NCBI GenBank assembly: GCA_964035575.1
Contig: OZ037844.1
Coordinates: forward strand, 1,638,501-1,702,500
Direction of reading: 5' to 3'
DNA: 64,000 nt
Origin: Rhynchopus sp. YZ270_cl-10
Lineage: Eukaryota; Euglenozoa; Diplonemea; Diplonemida; Diplonemidae
The translations under genes were made by a program, and so were the position numbers. Positions 21,306 through 33,500 of this stretch are shown piece after piece. Below the pieces are notes generated by a model. That model was not told the origin of the DNA and searched no databases. It saw only the letters and a list, made by a program, of their open reading frames with translations. How positions within the stretch are numbered: the stretch's first letter is position 1; each line of letters opens with the position of its first letter.

Positions 21306-24300
21306 ATGGGTATGTGGTGGTTGGTTGTGTTGCTGTGCTGTGTGGAGGTGTGTTGTGTGCAGCACGCACCAGTGTTCTTGCATGAGAACACACCGAGCAA
21401 GGCAGGTACGATCACGTCGCTGGCAGTGCGTGGGAATTGTATGTACCACGGGAAGACGGACAGGGTGTACCAGCTGTGCTATAACTTTGCCACCTCGCAG
21501 TTCGAGGAGGCCGGATGGAAGGACGTTGCGGACAGCCAGTTCATGTTTGTGACTGTTGACCTGTCGGGCGACTACTTGCACCTTGTGTACTCCAGCAACG
21601 GCGGGCAGCGGTACGGGAAGCTCAGCATCGAGAAGCCCGTCGCCACCTTCACCGGCACCACTGAGGGAATCCCGATGAGCAGATGGATCACCTGTGCACG
21701 AATTCTGCAGAACACAAACAACCCCGACATTGTGTACATGTGTTGTTCCACGAAGCTGCACAGTGTGAACCATGCAGTCAGCCCCAGGCAGTTCACGATC
21801 TTTACCATCACCGGCAACTGCGTCGACATGACGTTCGACGCTGCGAACGATCTTCTCTACGTCGCCACCTCTGCGACTGTGTTCGCCTTTTCCACAGTCG
21901 GGGACCCCGCACCGCACGCCCCGAGGGACCTGGCAGTGGCGAGCATGGTCGGCCTCAGCTACGACGCGACACTGCGCTCCCTCAGGATGCTTGCGGGTGA
22001 CGGCGGTGCTTATGCTGTGCAGGTCTTCAACGACGTGGCCGTCACTGCACAGGCCATTGCAGACAGCAGCAGCGTGCAGCGTATTGTTGCCTTCGAGAAC
22101 GACAACGTCTTCACCTACGAGCAGAGCACCAACGACATGCACATGTACACCGCCACCGCTTCCTCCGTGACAAGCGTCGCCCCAGGCTCTATGTGGGCCA
22201 CAGACAACAAAGGCACCATGAAAGGCCTCGTCGTGTCCGGTCCATGGTACGTCCTCTTCTCCTCCTCGAAGATCTACGTCTACGACGTTGAGCGTGTCAC
22301 AGAAGCGCCACCAACACCGGCACCCGTCTTCCCGCCAACCCCAGCGCCGCCAACACCAGCGCCACCCACACCGTCGCCACCAACACCCGCACCACCGACA
22401 CCAGTACCGTCAACTCCTTCCCCGCCAACACCAGCGCCTGCAACGCCTTCACCACCCACTCCATCACCACCCACACCTTCTCCACCTACACCAGCACCAC
22501 CAACTCCTTCACCGCCGACACCATCGCCACCAACACCTGCACCACCGACACCTTCACCACCCACACCGGCGCCTGCAACGCCTTCACCACCCACACCTTC
22601 TCCACCGACACCAGCACCACCAACTCCCTCCCCACCCACACCTTCACCGCCCACCCCGTCTCCACCCACTCCATCACCACCGACACCGGCACCACTGACA
22701 CCTTCACCGCCAACACCAGCGCCACCCACACCGTCGCCACCAACACCCGCACCACTGACACCAGCACCAGTAACGCCTTCACCGCCCACTCCGTCGCCAC
22801 CTACGCCATCACCACCCACTCCGGCTCCTCCAACACCATCACCACCCACACCAACACCAGCCACACCTTCCCCGCAAACTCCAGCGCCTGCAACTCCTTC
22901 ACCGCCCACACCAACACCGCCAACACCAGCACCTGCAACGCCTTCGCCGCCAACTCCCTCCCCACCCACACCTTCACCGCCCACCCCGTCTCCACCCACT
23001 CCGTCACCACCGACACCGGCACCACTGACACCTTCACCGCCAACACCCGCACCACCGACACCAGCACCAGCCACACCTTCCCCGCCAACACCAGCACCTG
23101 CAACGCCTTCCCCACCGACACCGTCACCGCCAACACCTGCGCCACTAACCCCTGTACCTGCAACGCCGGCACCTCTCACAGCTTCCCCTGGATCGACACT
23201 CGCACCACCGACTGCGTCACCCACAACACTTGTGCCGCTGACACTGTCGCCACCTACACTCGCTCCACGCACAGCCTCTCCCCTGACTAAGGTGCCCGCG
23301 ACTGCTGTCCCACCCCCTACGTTGTCACCACCGACACTCTCGCCAGTGACGTTTGTGCCGGTAGTGTTGACGGTGCCGCCCACAGCGGTGCCCACGACGA
23401 GTGCACCCACGCAGACGCCTGCTGGCGCATCACCTGCGCCGCAGACGGTTGGTGCGGGTTCAGTGCCACCAGTGTTGTCGACAGTCTTTCCTTCATCCTC
23501 GGCACCTGTGTCCGATACTGCGTCCACATCACCAACGGCAAGTGGCAGCGCGGTCAGTGGTGGTGCAGGCACCGGTACAGGAAGTAGTGGCAGTGGCAAC
23601 GGCAATGGCGACAGTGGCGGCAGTGGCGGCAATGGCGGCAATGACAATGGCAGTGGCAGTGGGAAGCTCGACTACGTACGTGCACACCACAGTGAGGACG
23701 TCGTGGAGAAAATGAACAAGGCGACTGTGACGGGCGAAACAGTCGCAGGAGTGTCCAGTGCAGCGTCTGTTGTGTTTGGGTCCTCTGCCGGGTCAGCCCT
23801 TCGTCTTACTGTGGTGGGGCAGCTGTGCAAGCTTGGCCAGCCGATGGAGGAAAGGACGTACCCACTGCTGCTGCACCCGACACAGTGGGTGCTGTTTGGG
23901 TCGCAAGCAGCTGGGGTTGTGGTGGGGAACTTCCTCATCACTATCTCGTTCTGGCTTCTGATGTGCATTGTTGTGCAAGTCGTGTCTTGTTTGCCTATGT
24001 TCAAAGCGCTTGATGCTGTGGGTCTGTGCAGGTTCCCTTCGTCACCGCTGTTTGTGTTCCAGTTTCTTTTGCAGGGAACGGCACTTGGTGCGATGGCACT
24101 TGTGTTCTACCCACCGTCAACACCACTCTTCCTGCTGGGCGCTGCGAGTCTTATGTTCTGCTGCGTTGTGCCGTTCTACGTGCTGTACTCTGTGTGCAAC
24201 GGCGTTCCCCGGAAGGCGTACTACCTGCACGACGTGGACGTGGACAGGAAGACGTGGCTGAGTGCACTGATCGGGCCTGGTGAGTGGGTGAGCAGGTTTG

Positions 24301-25112
24301 AGACGAACATGTGGTCGTACCGCTACGCAGCGGTGGTGCGTCCGTACCGACAGGAGTGGGCGTGCTACTCGTTTGTGGAGATGGCGGCAAGTCTGACTGT
24401 GGCAGCTGTGGACAGCACGACTGCACACAGCCTTGTTGCCTGTGGACACCAGAAGACGGGGAGTGCTGTGGTCTTCATTGTGCTTCTCGTTGCGGAGATA
24501 TACGCGTGGCCACATGCACGTGCACGTGACGGGTACATGTTCCCCACTATCCAACTTGTTCAGGCGTCTGCACTGCTGCTTATGGCTGTAGGGTACTACG
24601 TTGAGAACACAGACTACTGGACGTTTGGTACTGCGGCTGAGCTGTTTATGGTGTGCGCTGCGATCTTCGGTGTGAAGGTTGTGCTGGACCTGGGTACGGA
24701 GGTGTACCTCTACTGCAAGGGGCGGCGCACGACGCTGCAGGAATACGCATATGCCGAGAGCGCGAAGACGCTGCTCGAGTGCGACACAGAGAGTGTGCTC
24801 GACCGCGAGAGCCTCTCCGTCTCGAGCCACGGAAGCCTCTTCAAGGACACACGCCACAACAGCACCCTTGCGCCCGCCACCCCTTCGCAGTACTCGGTCC
24901 TTTCCAGCACGGGCTCGGGCTCCTCCTTCGCCACGTACAGCTACTTCCCACCCCTCGACGGCTCCCCGCGTAGCATGGCACGTGGCTCCATCCTCAAGAC
25001 ACACAGCAACCTCTCCAGCGTGCCGTCCTCCTCATGGGGTGGGGGTGGCCCTTCCTGTGTCCTCCCCGAAGGGCGCAGAAGGCAAACCAGTATGGTCAAG
25101 ACCATCTCGTAA
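21306..25112 (+). CDS. Large multi-pass surface protein with long PTP stalk, paralogue 3
   Basis: The frame is open from 20895, but [18 protein letters not shown] at 21306 is a signal peptide and follows the AG at 21220; 1268 residues from there. The ectodomain (21363-22300) has the family motif [18 protein letters not shown]. The stalk (22303-23170) is mostly P-x-P-P-T units such as [12 protein letters not shown], then more varied Thr/Pro sequence and a Gly/Ser/Asn-rich segment (23540-23670). The membrane domain (about 23830-24730) has [34 protein letters not shown] and [10 protein letters not shown] Ser-rich cytoplasmic tail ends the protein. Same family as the tandem pair at 3118-10393, but about 11 kb away across repeat-rich DNA. 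Function unknown. Confidence 0.87.
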   Translation: MGMWWLVVLLCCVEVCCVQHAPVFLHENTPSKAGTITSLAVRGNCMYHGKTDRVYQLCYNFATSQFEEAGWKDVADSQFMFVTVDLSGDYLHLVYSSNGGQRYGKLSIEKPVATFTGTTEGIPMSRWITCARILQNTNNPDIVYMCCSTKLHSVNHAVSPRQFTIFTITGNCVDMTFDAANDLLYVATSATVFAFSTVGDPAPHAPRDLAVASMVGLSYDATLRSLRMLAGDGGAYAVQVFNDVAVTAQAIADSSSVQRIVAFENDNVFTYEQSTNDMHMYTATASSVTSVAPGSMWATDNKGTMKGLVVSGPWYVLFSSSKIYVYDVERVTEAPPTPAPVFPPTPAPPTPAPPTPSPPTPAPPTPVPSTPSPPTPAPATPSPPTPSPPTPSPPTPAPPTPSPPTPSPPTPAPPTPSPPTPAPATPSPPTPSPPTPAPPTPSPPTPSPPTPSPPTPSPPTPAPLTPSPPTPAPPTPSPPTPAPLTPAPVTPSPPTPSPPTPSPPTPAPPTPSPPTPTPATPSPQTPAPATPSPPTPTPPTPAPATPSPPTPSPPTPSPPTPSPPTPSPPTPAPLTPSPPTPAPPTPAPATPSPPTPAPATPSPPTPSPPTPAPLTPVPATPAPLTASPGSTLAPPTASPTTLVPLTLSPPTLAPRTASPLTKVPATAVPPPTLSPPTLSPVTFVPVVLTVPPTAVPTTSAPTQTPAGASPAPQTVGAGSVPPVLSTVFPSSSAPVSDTASTSPTASGSAVSGGAGTGTGSSGSGNGNGDSGGSGGNGGNDNGSGSGKLDYVRAHHSEDVVEKMNKATVTGETVAGVSSAASVVFGSSAGSALRLTVVGQLCKLGQPMEERTYPLLLHPTQWVLFGSQAAGVVVGNFLITISFWLLMCIVVQVVSCLPMFKALDAVGLCRFPSSPLFVFQFLLQGTALGAMALVFYPPSTPLFLLGAASLMFCCVVPFYVLYSVCNGVPRKAYYLHDVDVDRKTWLSALIGPGEWVSRFETNMWSYRYAAVVRPYRQEWACYSFVEMAASLTVAAVDSTTAHSLVACGHQKTGSAVVFIVLLVAEIYAWPHARARDGYMFPTIQLVQASALLLMAVGYYVENTDYWTFGTAAELFMVCAAIFGVKVVLDLGTEVYLYCKGRRTTLQEYAYAESAKTLLECDTESVLDRESLSVSSHGSLFKDTRHNSTLAPATPSQYSVLSSTGSGSSFATYSYFPPLDGSPRSMARGSILKTHSNLSSVPSSSWGGGGPSCVLPEGRRRQTSMVKTIS
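22306..23170 (+). repeat. coding tandem repeat of the PTP stalk
   Basis: In-frame 12-bp units such as CCACCCACACCT, with local higher-order copies (for example about 22630-22700 versus 22965-23030), encode PPTP units. Differences between units are mainly at third positions. Confidence 0.8.
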
Positions 25113-25259
25113 GAAGGGTGGTGGGTCTATTGATGGACAATACAAAAGTCCCCTTGCATTTTGCGTATACGATTTTTTGTTCTTTTTTTTTTGGTGCTTG
25201 GGCAGAGGCCAAGGATCAATATTCTTACCAACTTTTCTCTTTTTTCTCTCTTTTGCTTT

Positions 25260-25295
25260 TACCTTCTATTCAGTAGAATAGAAAGCATATGAAAT
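25260..25295 (+). repeat. CTATTCAGTAGAATAG repeat, copy 3
   Basis: ACCTTCTATTCAGTAGAATA and an AAGCATATGAAA tail match copy 1. It lies about 150 nt after the stop of paralogue 3, so it may be transcribed as 3'UTR. Confidence 0.6.
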
Positions 25296-26680
25296 ACTAA
25301 GTCTTTTTTGCTTTAGTATGTTTTCGTTGTCAGGAGCCTTCAAAGTTTCCAGTTTCTTCAAAAAATTTTGTTCTTTGCAGCGAAACCATACAGGATGGTT
25401 CCGGCCATCTACACTAGTTATTTTTTTTTTTCTTTCTTTTTTTACTGTATTTTTTTGGTTTTATTTATTCTGATCTTTTTTCCCTCTTTTGCTGCAGTCC
25501 TGAAGCTGGGAAAGCCCAACAAGGGACAAGCAGTTTTAGTACTTGAGAAGACCTACGTACCAGAGCTGAAGGTTTTCTAATCTGTATTTTGCTACACACC
25601 ATGTTTTTTTTTTTTTTTTTTTTGGTGTGTAGTTCTTTTGAACAACATGATTGAAACTTCCTTCTGTTGTTGGACGCAGGGTACTTTGCGCTTTCATCCG
25701 GATGGCTGGCCTGGCACATGGTCAGTCGGAGGTGCCTGCATCAATAACTACCGTTTTGGTTTTTTTTTTTTGAAACCCCCCCCGGAATATCACTTTTGTG
25801 GAAGAAAATGGGCTTCACGGGGGGGGTATTGTGAGTGACATTTGTATTTTGCTGAAGGTGTTGTAAAGACAGCTGTAAGAGATTTGGTCCATTTTAAAGG
25901 TGAGTGTGTGAAAACTAAAGGGGTAATTCTTGCGCAGAATGCCCCAAAGGAAGGTGTGTATGTGTACATAGGGCACATTCATCTTTGAAGTTCGTTAGTT
26001 TTTTTTTTCTTTTTCTTTTTTCAAATATTTGTGTGTGTGTGTGCACTACTGTTTGCTTTGTGTCGCTCACAACACAACGCAAATGGAGCTTTTTTTTTTT
26101 GTTTTTGTGCGTACCATTCACAGCACCTCAGAGGTGGTGTGCTGCAAGTTGTCAACTCCTGTCTTTTTTTAGATGCTGTGCAGAGGCACAGCATCTTTCA
26201 AGTTTTCTTTTCTTTTTTTTTTCCTCCTGTTTTTTTCTGCGCCCACAGAGGCGTTTTGATGTATTGTATTTGTGTCAAATTTATTTTTCTATTTTTCTTC
26301 TCTGTTGCTAAGGTGGCTCCTATCGCTAGGCTAGGATCACATCTTGTCAAATATTCTCCTTCCGTTCGTTTTTAATTAATAGGCTGCGGCGTAGCGCGAA
26401 GCAGTCGCGCACAAGTTGTGTTGTGTTTGCTTGAGGGATGAAAAGCAAAATCATTTCCAAAAAAAAAAAAAGAACGGCAGTGTTGTGACCAATGGGTAAA
26501 GGAGAAGGGCTGAGGAAAAGGAGAAAGAAAATGTGTGTCCCTGCGACGCACCACTTTCATGTTTCTTTCGCACTTTTTTTCTTATCCCTGTGCATTCCTG
26601 TAGTGGTGGGCGTGTCCACAAGGTGGAGTTCCAGGAGCGTGTTTCCCCATATCCACAGCACACCCCGTTTGTTTTTTAAA

Positions 26681-26715
26681 GGTGACTAAGCACGAGAGGC
26701 TTAGGGTCATCTTAT
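26681..26715 (+). repeat. hairpin family H1, member b
   Basis: GGTGA, stem CTAAGC (26686-26691), loop ACGAGAG, stem GCTTAG (26699-26704), then GGTCATCTTATAAACTTTTC. Compared with member a, a stem pair changes G-C to T-A on both sides. Confidence 0.6.
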
Positions 26716-26764
26716 AAACTTTTCCTTTTTTTTTTCTTCTCCTTCCTTTCTCTCAATAGCAATT

Positions 26765-26854
26765 ACCGTAATTGTAATTCGATCTTTTTTTAGGATTTTT
26801 CTGGAAGTTTTGACCTTTGCTAAACTTTACGGTCGAACATTTGTACGATTACGG
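26765..26854. mobile_element. MITE-like element, family M3, copy 1 (diverged)
   Basis: Imperfect inverted ends CCGTAATTGTA and TGTACGATTACGG. The interior shares GGTCGAAC with the copies at 28342-28445 and 61132-61233. Non-coding. Confidence 0.5.
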
Positions 26855-27272
26855 CACTTGCCTTTCTCTTTGAATCTCCTTCCTCCTTTTTGCCACCTTT
26901 TTGAAAAGAAATTCTTGGATGGTTCCTGACCTACCTGCATTTCGTGGCACGTTCGGTGCTTTTTGGGGTAGCATCACAAACACAACAGAGCAGACGATGC
27001 AGTGTTCTATGTGTACCTATAGAAGATATATCACAAACGGTCGTAGTGGTGATACCCCACAGCACTCTTTTTGTTTGGCAACCCATGACACATATTCGAT
27101 TTACCCACTGTTCTTCCTCAAAAGCGTTCCCTTGTATTTACACTGTCGCTGCGCCCGCCGATGAACGGTGAGGCGTTTGCACGTTCAACATCTTTGATGT
27201 GCGTCTTTTTTTTTTCTGCGATACCGATGGTGCAACACTAACAAATTAAAAAACATAAACCCATTTTAAACC

Positions 27273-27611
27273 TAGGCTGATTGACGTCGGGCTGGTTTGC
27301 CCATTTTGTCACTTTTTACCACCGATTTAAACGGATCACCACCGATCGCGATCGATCACCGTCGATCAGCACCGATCACCACCGACCACCACCGCTCACC
27401 CACCGATTGCACCGACCACATCGATTTACGCACCGATCACCACCGATCAGTACCGATCACCGTCGATCACCATCGATCACCACCGACCACCCACCGATCA
27501 CCATCGATCACTACCGATCACTACCGATCACCGTCGATCACCACCGATCACCACCGATCACCACCGATCACCACCGATCACCACCGGCCAAGCCCGGCGT
27601 CAATCAGCCTA
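27273..27611. mobile_element. Inverted-repeat element with 6-bp TSD and CCACCGATCA array (family S2)
   Basis: 339 bp with ends TAGGCTGATTGACGTCGGGC and the near-complement, flanked by TAAACC on both sides (27267-27272, 27612-27617). The interior is about 25 diverged copies of a CCACCGATCA-like 10-mer. No gene. The architecture (6-bp duplication plus internal module arrays) matches 16740-19052 and 30544-36376. Confidence 0.85.
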
Positions 27612-27617
27612 TAAACC

Positions 27618-28850
27618 TCTCTCCGATTTTTTGCCTTCTGCTTTCTCTCCTGGATTGACAAAATGTTATGAAAAAAATGCACACATTTGAAAATCGTGGA
27701 TGGTGAAGAACACAACATTCATCTTGCGAATACGTTTTCCTTGCATATCCCCCTGTGTACGAGGAACCTCGCTCCCGGCAAAGGAGCGTGAAAACTCTCG
27801 ATAACGCTAGGAAAAGAAGTGTATGCAGCAACGAGGCATCTTTTTGTTGTTGTTGTTGTTGTTGTTTTTTCCTGTCTTTCTTTCCCTCCGTACTACACTG
27901 AAATCGTCGTTTTATATTATCACTAAAGGTGCTACTACTTTTTTTCTCTTTTCTGGTGCTTTCGGAAGTCGGTCAACGACCTGTCAGCGACGTGTCAATA
28001 TCAGGGGGATGTGTGTATAGAGTCCCTGTGTCAGCGACCTGTCAATATCGACCCCCTCCAGGAGCACCATTTTCCCTTTTCACATTTTTTTTTATTTTTG
28101 CAATAAAAATATTGGATGAATCTTTCGTATAGAACATCCTTTTTGTACTTTCTCTTTTGCGAAGTATACAGCTCTTTTCTCATCTGACATCCTCCACTAT
28201 TCAAAACCAATATCTAGACGTGAGCACGTACGTCATCCGGGGCCAGTGAAAATGGTCAAGGACAGCCAATGTGTTACCACTCATTCTCTGCATTCAGAGA
28301 GGCACATCCAGTTTTTTCAAGTTTTATCGTTTTTTTTCTTGCCGTAATCGGAATAATGTTCGGTCAAAAAGGTCGAACTTCCAAAATAAAAAAAAATCCT
28401 GAAAAGGTCGACCTTCACTACGGTCGACAATTTTTTCGATTACGGAAATCATTTTCTATAGTCTACAAGGCTGGTGGGGCAGCTTTGCTAAAGGTGGTGC
28501 CTGACGCCTTGGTTTTTTTTTTTTTCCAAACACGTAGTGTGCTGCGTTCAACGAAAAACACTGTTATATTTTTATTGTTATCAAGATCAGTTGGCGGATG
28601 ATATCGTCTAGTTTTTTTTTTGCATGAGCTCGACTGAGATGCGTTTTAGCACGTTTCAACTACTCTTTTTTTATGTTTCAACTTTGTCAAGAAAAAGTAT
28701 TTAGTTATGGGTAATACCTGAACGAAATATTTTATTTGAAGATTCTGGTGTGGTCGAACCCCAAAAAAAAATGTACACTTTTGTGTACTTCGAGAGAAGC
28801 AACATATAGCTGGTTCACACCAAATCGCCTAAAGTTTTATTATCCCATTT
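27618..28850. other. non-coding spacer
   Basis: No gene. A (TTG)n run lies near 27845. Two AGCGACCTGTCAATATC units lie near 27985 and 28035. An M3 element is at 28342-28445. Confidence 0.55.
28342..28445. mobile_element. MITE-like element, family M3, copy 2
   Basis: 104 bp with inverted ends CCGTAATCG / CGATTACGG. The interior has GGTCGAACTTCCA and AATCCTGAAAAGGTCGA, also found in the 61132-61233 copy. Confidence 0.65.
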
Positions 28851-29708
28851 TTGGTGTGGCTGAAGGGGGGTGCTATTTTCTGCTATTTTCTGCTACTTTC
28901 TGCTATTTTCTGCTATTTTGGGGGTCTGGATTTTTTATATTTTTTGGCCGTGGTTTGGGCCTTTGCTAAAGGGAAGGGAAATGAGGGACTCCTGACCCCA
29001 GCCAGTCCCCAAAACACCTACCAAAGATGCAGGACAACGTTTTTTTCGAGCAAAAAAGCGTAAAAATTAAGAGCAATTTTAGCAAAAAAATGTATTTTGT
29101 CCCGATATAGACCAGGTGCTGTACTGTGTACTGTGTACTGTGTACTGTGTACTGTGTACTGTGTACTGTGTACTGTGTACTGTGTACTGTGTACTGTGTA
29201 CTGTGTACTGTGTACTGTGTACTGTGTACTGTGTACTGTGTACTGTGTACTGTGTACTGTGTACTGTGTACTGTGTACTGTGTACTGTGTACTGTGTACT
29301 GTGTACTGTGTACTGTGTACTGTGTACTGTGTACTGTGTACTGTGTACTGTGTACTGTGTACTGTGTACTGTGTACTGTGTACTGTGTACTGTGTACTGT
29401 GTACTGTGTACTGTGTACTGTGTACTGTGTACTGTGTACTGTGTACTGTGTACTGTGTACTGTGTACTGTGTACTGTGTACTGTGTACTGTGTACTGTGT
29501 ACTGTGTACTGTGTACCTTATGATCCGTTTGTGGAGTGGGAGGGGGTTTCCGGTTTGCGGGCTGGCCAAGTTTCCTTCCCTCGTCCATCATGAGCCACAC
29601 CACCACCCAGCAACCAAACCCAAAAAAAACCCCCCAAAGTGCTATTTTCTGCTATTTTCTGCGATTTTCTGCTATTTTCTGCTATTTTGGGGTCGTCAGC
29701 CACACCAA
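28851..29708. mobile_element. Inverted-repeat element containing a 7-bp array
   Basis: 858 bp bounded by TTGGTGTGGCTGA and its exact complement. Inside each end lie 4-5 direct copies of a TGCTATTTTC module. The centre carries the (TACTGTG)n array. No gene. The target duplication is hidden in flanking T runs. Confidence 0.6.
29117..29516 (+). repeat. (TACTGTG)n 7-bp tandem array
   Basis: About 57 essentially perfect copies of TACTGTG. Because 7 is not a multiple of 3, every frame stays open and reads a 7-residue repeat (VYCVLCT). These frames are artefacts. Confidence 0.95.
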
Positions 29709-30537
29709 TTTTTTTTTTTTTGTTATCAAAACGTTTTTTTTCTCTCTTTTTAGACCTCCCCCTCTTTTTTTGTTTCACACAAAAAGCTTTTTCTTCGTAA
29801 GACTCATGAAGAAAACAGAAGCAAAAAAAAATAGGATCCAGTTTAGTGGAGCTCATCCTCGGGTGTCTACACTCATACCATTGCTTTACCTTTACATTTT
29901 TACTTCTCTTCTTTTCGGCGTTTGTGTAGTGGCATTTAGCCTCACGAAAAACAAACTCGTATGTTGTGACATACTATGGTACGATGCCTATATGCTTACG
30001 TTTATCCTTTTTACTTTTGCCTACAGCCCTATTGAAAAGGCTCCCATGTAGGCGTTTTCATGAAACAGGGGACAAGGGCCAAACCCACTACCCTTTTTTT
30101 CTATAAGCTTTTGCGCTATGCATTTACAAAACAAAATGCACAGAAAAAATATATATCAAAAAAACAAATACCCCACCCCCCACCCCCCCAACTCGAGACC
30201 CCCGGTGTACATTCCCACCGGTACGGCACCGCTCCGCAAGCACTGCTCAAGGACGGTGACGTGGGTGCCCCTGACACAGTCAGGCGCCGGTTTTTTATTA
30301 CGGAATAACACAGCCCCCAACGATATATACATATAAAAAGCGGTATAAACATATACAAAAGAAAAAAAGATAAAGATAAAGATACTACTTACATTTATTG
30401 GCCAATAAAGTAAAATAGTTAACAAGGGAAAATAAAAGGTGGATTTTTAAACCACATACCAAATAAGAATAACAACAAAAAAACAAGCAAACAAAGAACC
30501 TTTTTAAAAAAAAGAAAAATAAAACAAGTTTGATGAA
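29709..30537. other. non-coding spacer
   Basis: No gene recognised. AT-rich, ending in the AATTAG target duplication (30538-30543) of the next element. Confidence 0.5.
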
Positions 30538-30869
30538 AATTAGCACGGATGCTGCCAGATCTGGCCAGATCTCCAGATCTGGGCCTCCCAGATCTGGCCA
30601 GATCTGGAAATTTTTTTTTTTTTTTTGAAAAAAAAATTTTTCCCAGACGTCCCAGATCTGGCCAGATCTGGCCACATCTGGGAGATCTGGGACGTCTGGG
30701 AAAATTTTTTTTTCCAGGTACCCCCAATGACATAACGAAGTATCGCTTGAAGTACCGTTCAATATACGTTGCTCGTGTGTGCAAGTTACGAAGTAGGACA
30801 CACAAGGTATATCAAACGATAAATCAATCAGATAAACGTTACATCATTGGAAAATTGTTGGCACCGCCG

Positions 30870-31690
30870 CCCTGTCTTCGTATTTATTACGTCGACAGGC
30901 CAAACAGCGTTGGGCTCAGAAGAAGCAGTGCAAAACACTGGGGATCAACATGAGAACCAACTCCCAACAACACAGGCTACCGAAGTAGCAGGTGGGGTGT
31001 TGCGGGTGTTTGGGGTGAAAGAAAATCGATTTTGGTAAGTTACAGCAGAAAATTCTTAAGTTTGCACAATTGAGAAGGGTGTTACCACTGCCTAATATTA
31101 TTCGTACATGTGAACCGGTAAGGTCGAGAAGGGTGGACACGGCATACAAGTACAAGTAAGACGTACCTTCTACAAAGGCTGAATTCGCAATTCTTAAGGG
31201 ATTGAATTCAGCCCCCACGTGGTGTTTTTGAGAAAATCATTCCATGGTATACAGCTAATGGTTCCCGAAGAATGATTCGCCCCTCCTCGTTCATGCAAAC
31301 TTAAGAAAATTCTGAAGTAACTACAACCTGGCGTGCGGGTACAGATGCATTGCTTTGTTCTTTCCTCAAAGTCATGTGTGATCTCTCGGGTCTGTACTAA
31401 AGTCAGTGTTTAGATAAGCATCCACTTGACTCGTTCTAACAACCGTTGAAATCTAGAACAAAACAATACACTGCCCCTTCTCACACCAAGCCGCCATGCT
31501 TCAAGAGCATGCCCTGGGCAAAAATTACTTTGACAAAAATTGGTTTTCTGGGGGAACACAATATTTTCTTGTGCCTAGTCCTCCGCAAGAGCAGAGGACA
31601 GACTTTCCGGATCCCGAAGTCGAATTTCTTGCACTAGCTATGCTCCCTGGGTTAAATGGCTATAGCAGTGACTGACAAAGAGTTTCATAA
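30870..31690 (+). repeat. non-coding duplicated unit D, copy 1
   Basis: Shares with 32770-33500 the blocks GACAGGCCAAACA, ATGAGAACCAACTCCCA, TTCTGGGGGAAC, AATATTTTCTTGTGCCT, AGAGGACAGACTTTCCGGA and GGCTATAGCAGTGACTGAC. Diverged and non-coding. Confidence 0.75.
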
Positions 31691-32227
31691 TAATTAGGGT
31701 GGTCTATGGGGTGGGTTAATGGAAAAGTTGGTATATAAACCCGACTTTTACGATCGCCACCTGGTTTTGAAATAATTGCACCAGCTCTTCCGTCGGCACT
31801 GCTTCGCTGTCACGATGAAGGGTCGTCGGTTCGGGTACCTGTTAAGAGAAATTGAATGTAAAAGTAGAGACTACAACAAAAAAACAAACAAACAAACAAG
31901 AAGCCGCCCCGTACCCCTTAAACGTAAAAGTGACATTTTTGTTGACAAAAAAAAAAAAAGGGGGAATAGTCAGTTATGCCCTACCCTTTTTTTGAAATGG
32001 TCAGAGATACCCGAAAATAAGTTCAGATATTGGTCAGAGATACCCGAAAATAAGTTCAGATATTGGTCAGAGATGCCCCATTTTCAAAAATAGGGCATAA
32101 CTGACCAATATCTGAACTTATTTTCGGGTATTTCGGGTATCTCTGACCATTTCTCAACTTATTTTCGGGCATGTCTGACCATATCGCCAACTTTTTTCGG
32201 GCACCCCAAAAAAGTTGGTTTTCGGGT

Positions 32228-32308
32228 ATACCCAGATGCCCAGATACCCAGATACCCAGATACCCAGATACCCAGATACCCAGATACCCAGATACCCAGA
32301 TACCCAGG
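32228..32308 (+). repeat. (GATACCCA)n 8-bp tandem array
   Basis: About ten copies of GATACCCA, next to related GGTACCCAGG units near 32320. Confidence 0.85.
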
Positions 32309-32769
32309 TCCAGGAACAGGTACCCAGGAACAGGAAAAAAGTCGTGAAAGAGCAACCACAGCTCCACATGACAAACACAAAAGTGTCCAGTCACGTGGGG
32401 CATTCATGCACTGAGGAGATAATGTTCCAACAATTTACAAGAAAGATTACTTAACCTACTGCTGGAGATTGCCAGGTCGTAGTAACACACAAAGTGTGCC
32501 TCCGTTCGGGAAGACCGGATATACTAGAGACCAGAAAGGCCTCAAGAATATCTTCCGGTAGTCAAGGTAGAACCGAGTGAACGGCCCAAGACCCCCGTGG
32601 AGAAGTTAAATGTTGTAATGCTATCAGGTAGAAACTGCGACCACTGTCTTACCCTCCTCAATGCATGGTGGTTGATGTCTTCCACAACAAATTTCCTGTA
32701 CCCAGGTACCCAGGTTCCCAGACCCACGCAGTACCACGTCGCAGTACTACGCAAAATTTACCACCAGAC

Positions 32770-33500
32770 CCTGTCTTCGTGCACCTGAAGTACAACGCCG
32801 CAGACAGGCCAAACATGCGTTGGACTCAGAGGAATGCCCGCTGTGCAGGTATCATGAGAACCAACTCCCAGCAACAAGGGGCGCCTTTTGGCGGGCGTTG
32901 TTGAGGGTGTTTGGGGTGCAAAGTTTTCCACAATTTTGATGCGCGGGTACAGAAGTGTTATCTTGTTCTTTCATCTCTAGGAATGTAAATGTCAATCGCG
33001 TTTAACTACCACTAGGGCTTGTTCAGTGAACCCACGAGGGGTCGAAGGGGGTTGGTTATCCCATATCTATCAAAGGTTGTGTCGACCAGGCGAAACCACT
33101 ATGTTACGCTGTACGTTGTTAAATCCGAAGAAATAACACTTTAGCAGCCGCAGGAAGTTTGCTAAAAAGAGTGCCTCACGCTACACAAACCACCACCCGC
33201 GATTGACTTAGATGTTATAACAAAGAGAATTCAGAACAAAACAACACCCTGCCCCATACACACTAAATTGTCATGCTTCGAGAGCATGCCTGGGCCAAAA
33301 TTACTTGACAAAAAAGGCAACAAGACCACCCACAAGGAGTGTGAAATGTGCACTGGTTTTCTGGGGGAACGCAATATTTTCTTGTGCCTCGTCCTCCGTA
33401 AGCAGAGGACAGACTTTCCGGAAGGTTTCCAAAGTCGAATTTCTTGCACTAGCTATGCTCCCTGGGTTAATGGCTATAGCAGTGACTGACAAAGTGTTCC
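32770..33500 (+). repeat. non-coding duplicated unit D, copy 2
   Basis: Second copy of the unit at 30870-31690, with an extra ~40 bp near 33320 and scattered differences. Short frames in the two copies do not correspond, so it is not a gene family. Confidence 0.75.

Larger units (their letters stand above)
25113..27266. other. non-coding spacer
   Basis: No gene. It contains the CTATTCAGTAGAATAG repeat (25262), a family G unit (25676-25760), a GTTCCAGGAG/CCATATCCAC unit (about 26610-26670), hairpin H1 member b (26681-26715), an M3 element (26765-26854) and many poly-T runs. A GATGAACGGTGAGGCG unit at 27157 has relatives at 19374 and 20693. Confidence 0.55.

Noticed and set aside
29018-29753. 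Frames of 135-218 residues reading VYCVLCT or QYTVHST
   Set aside because: Product of the 7-bp tandem array; no frame is preferred.
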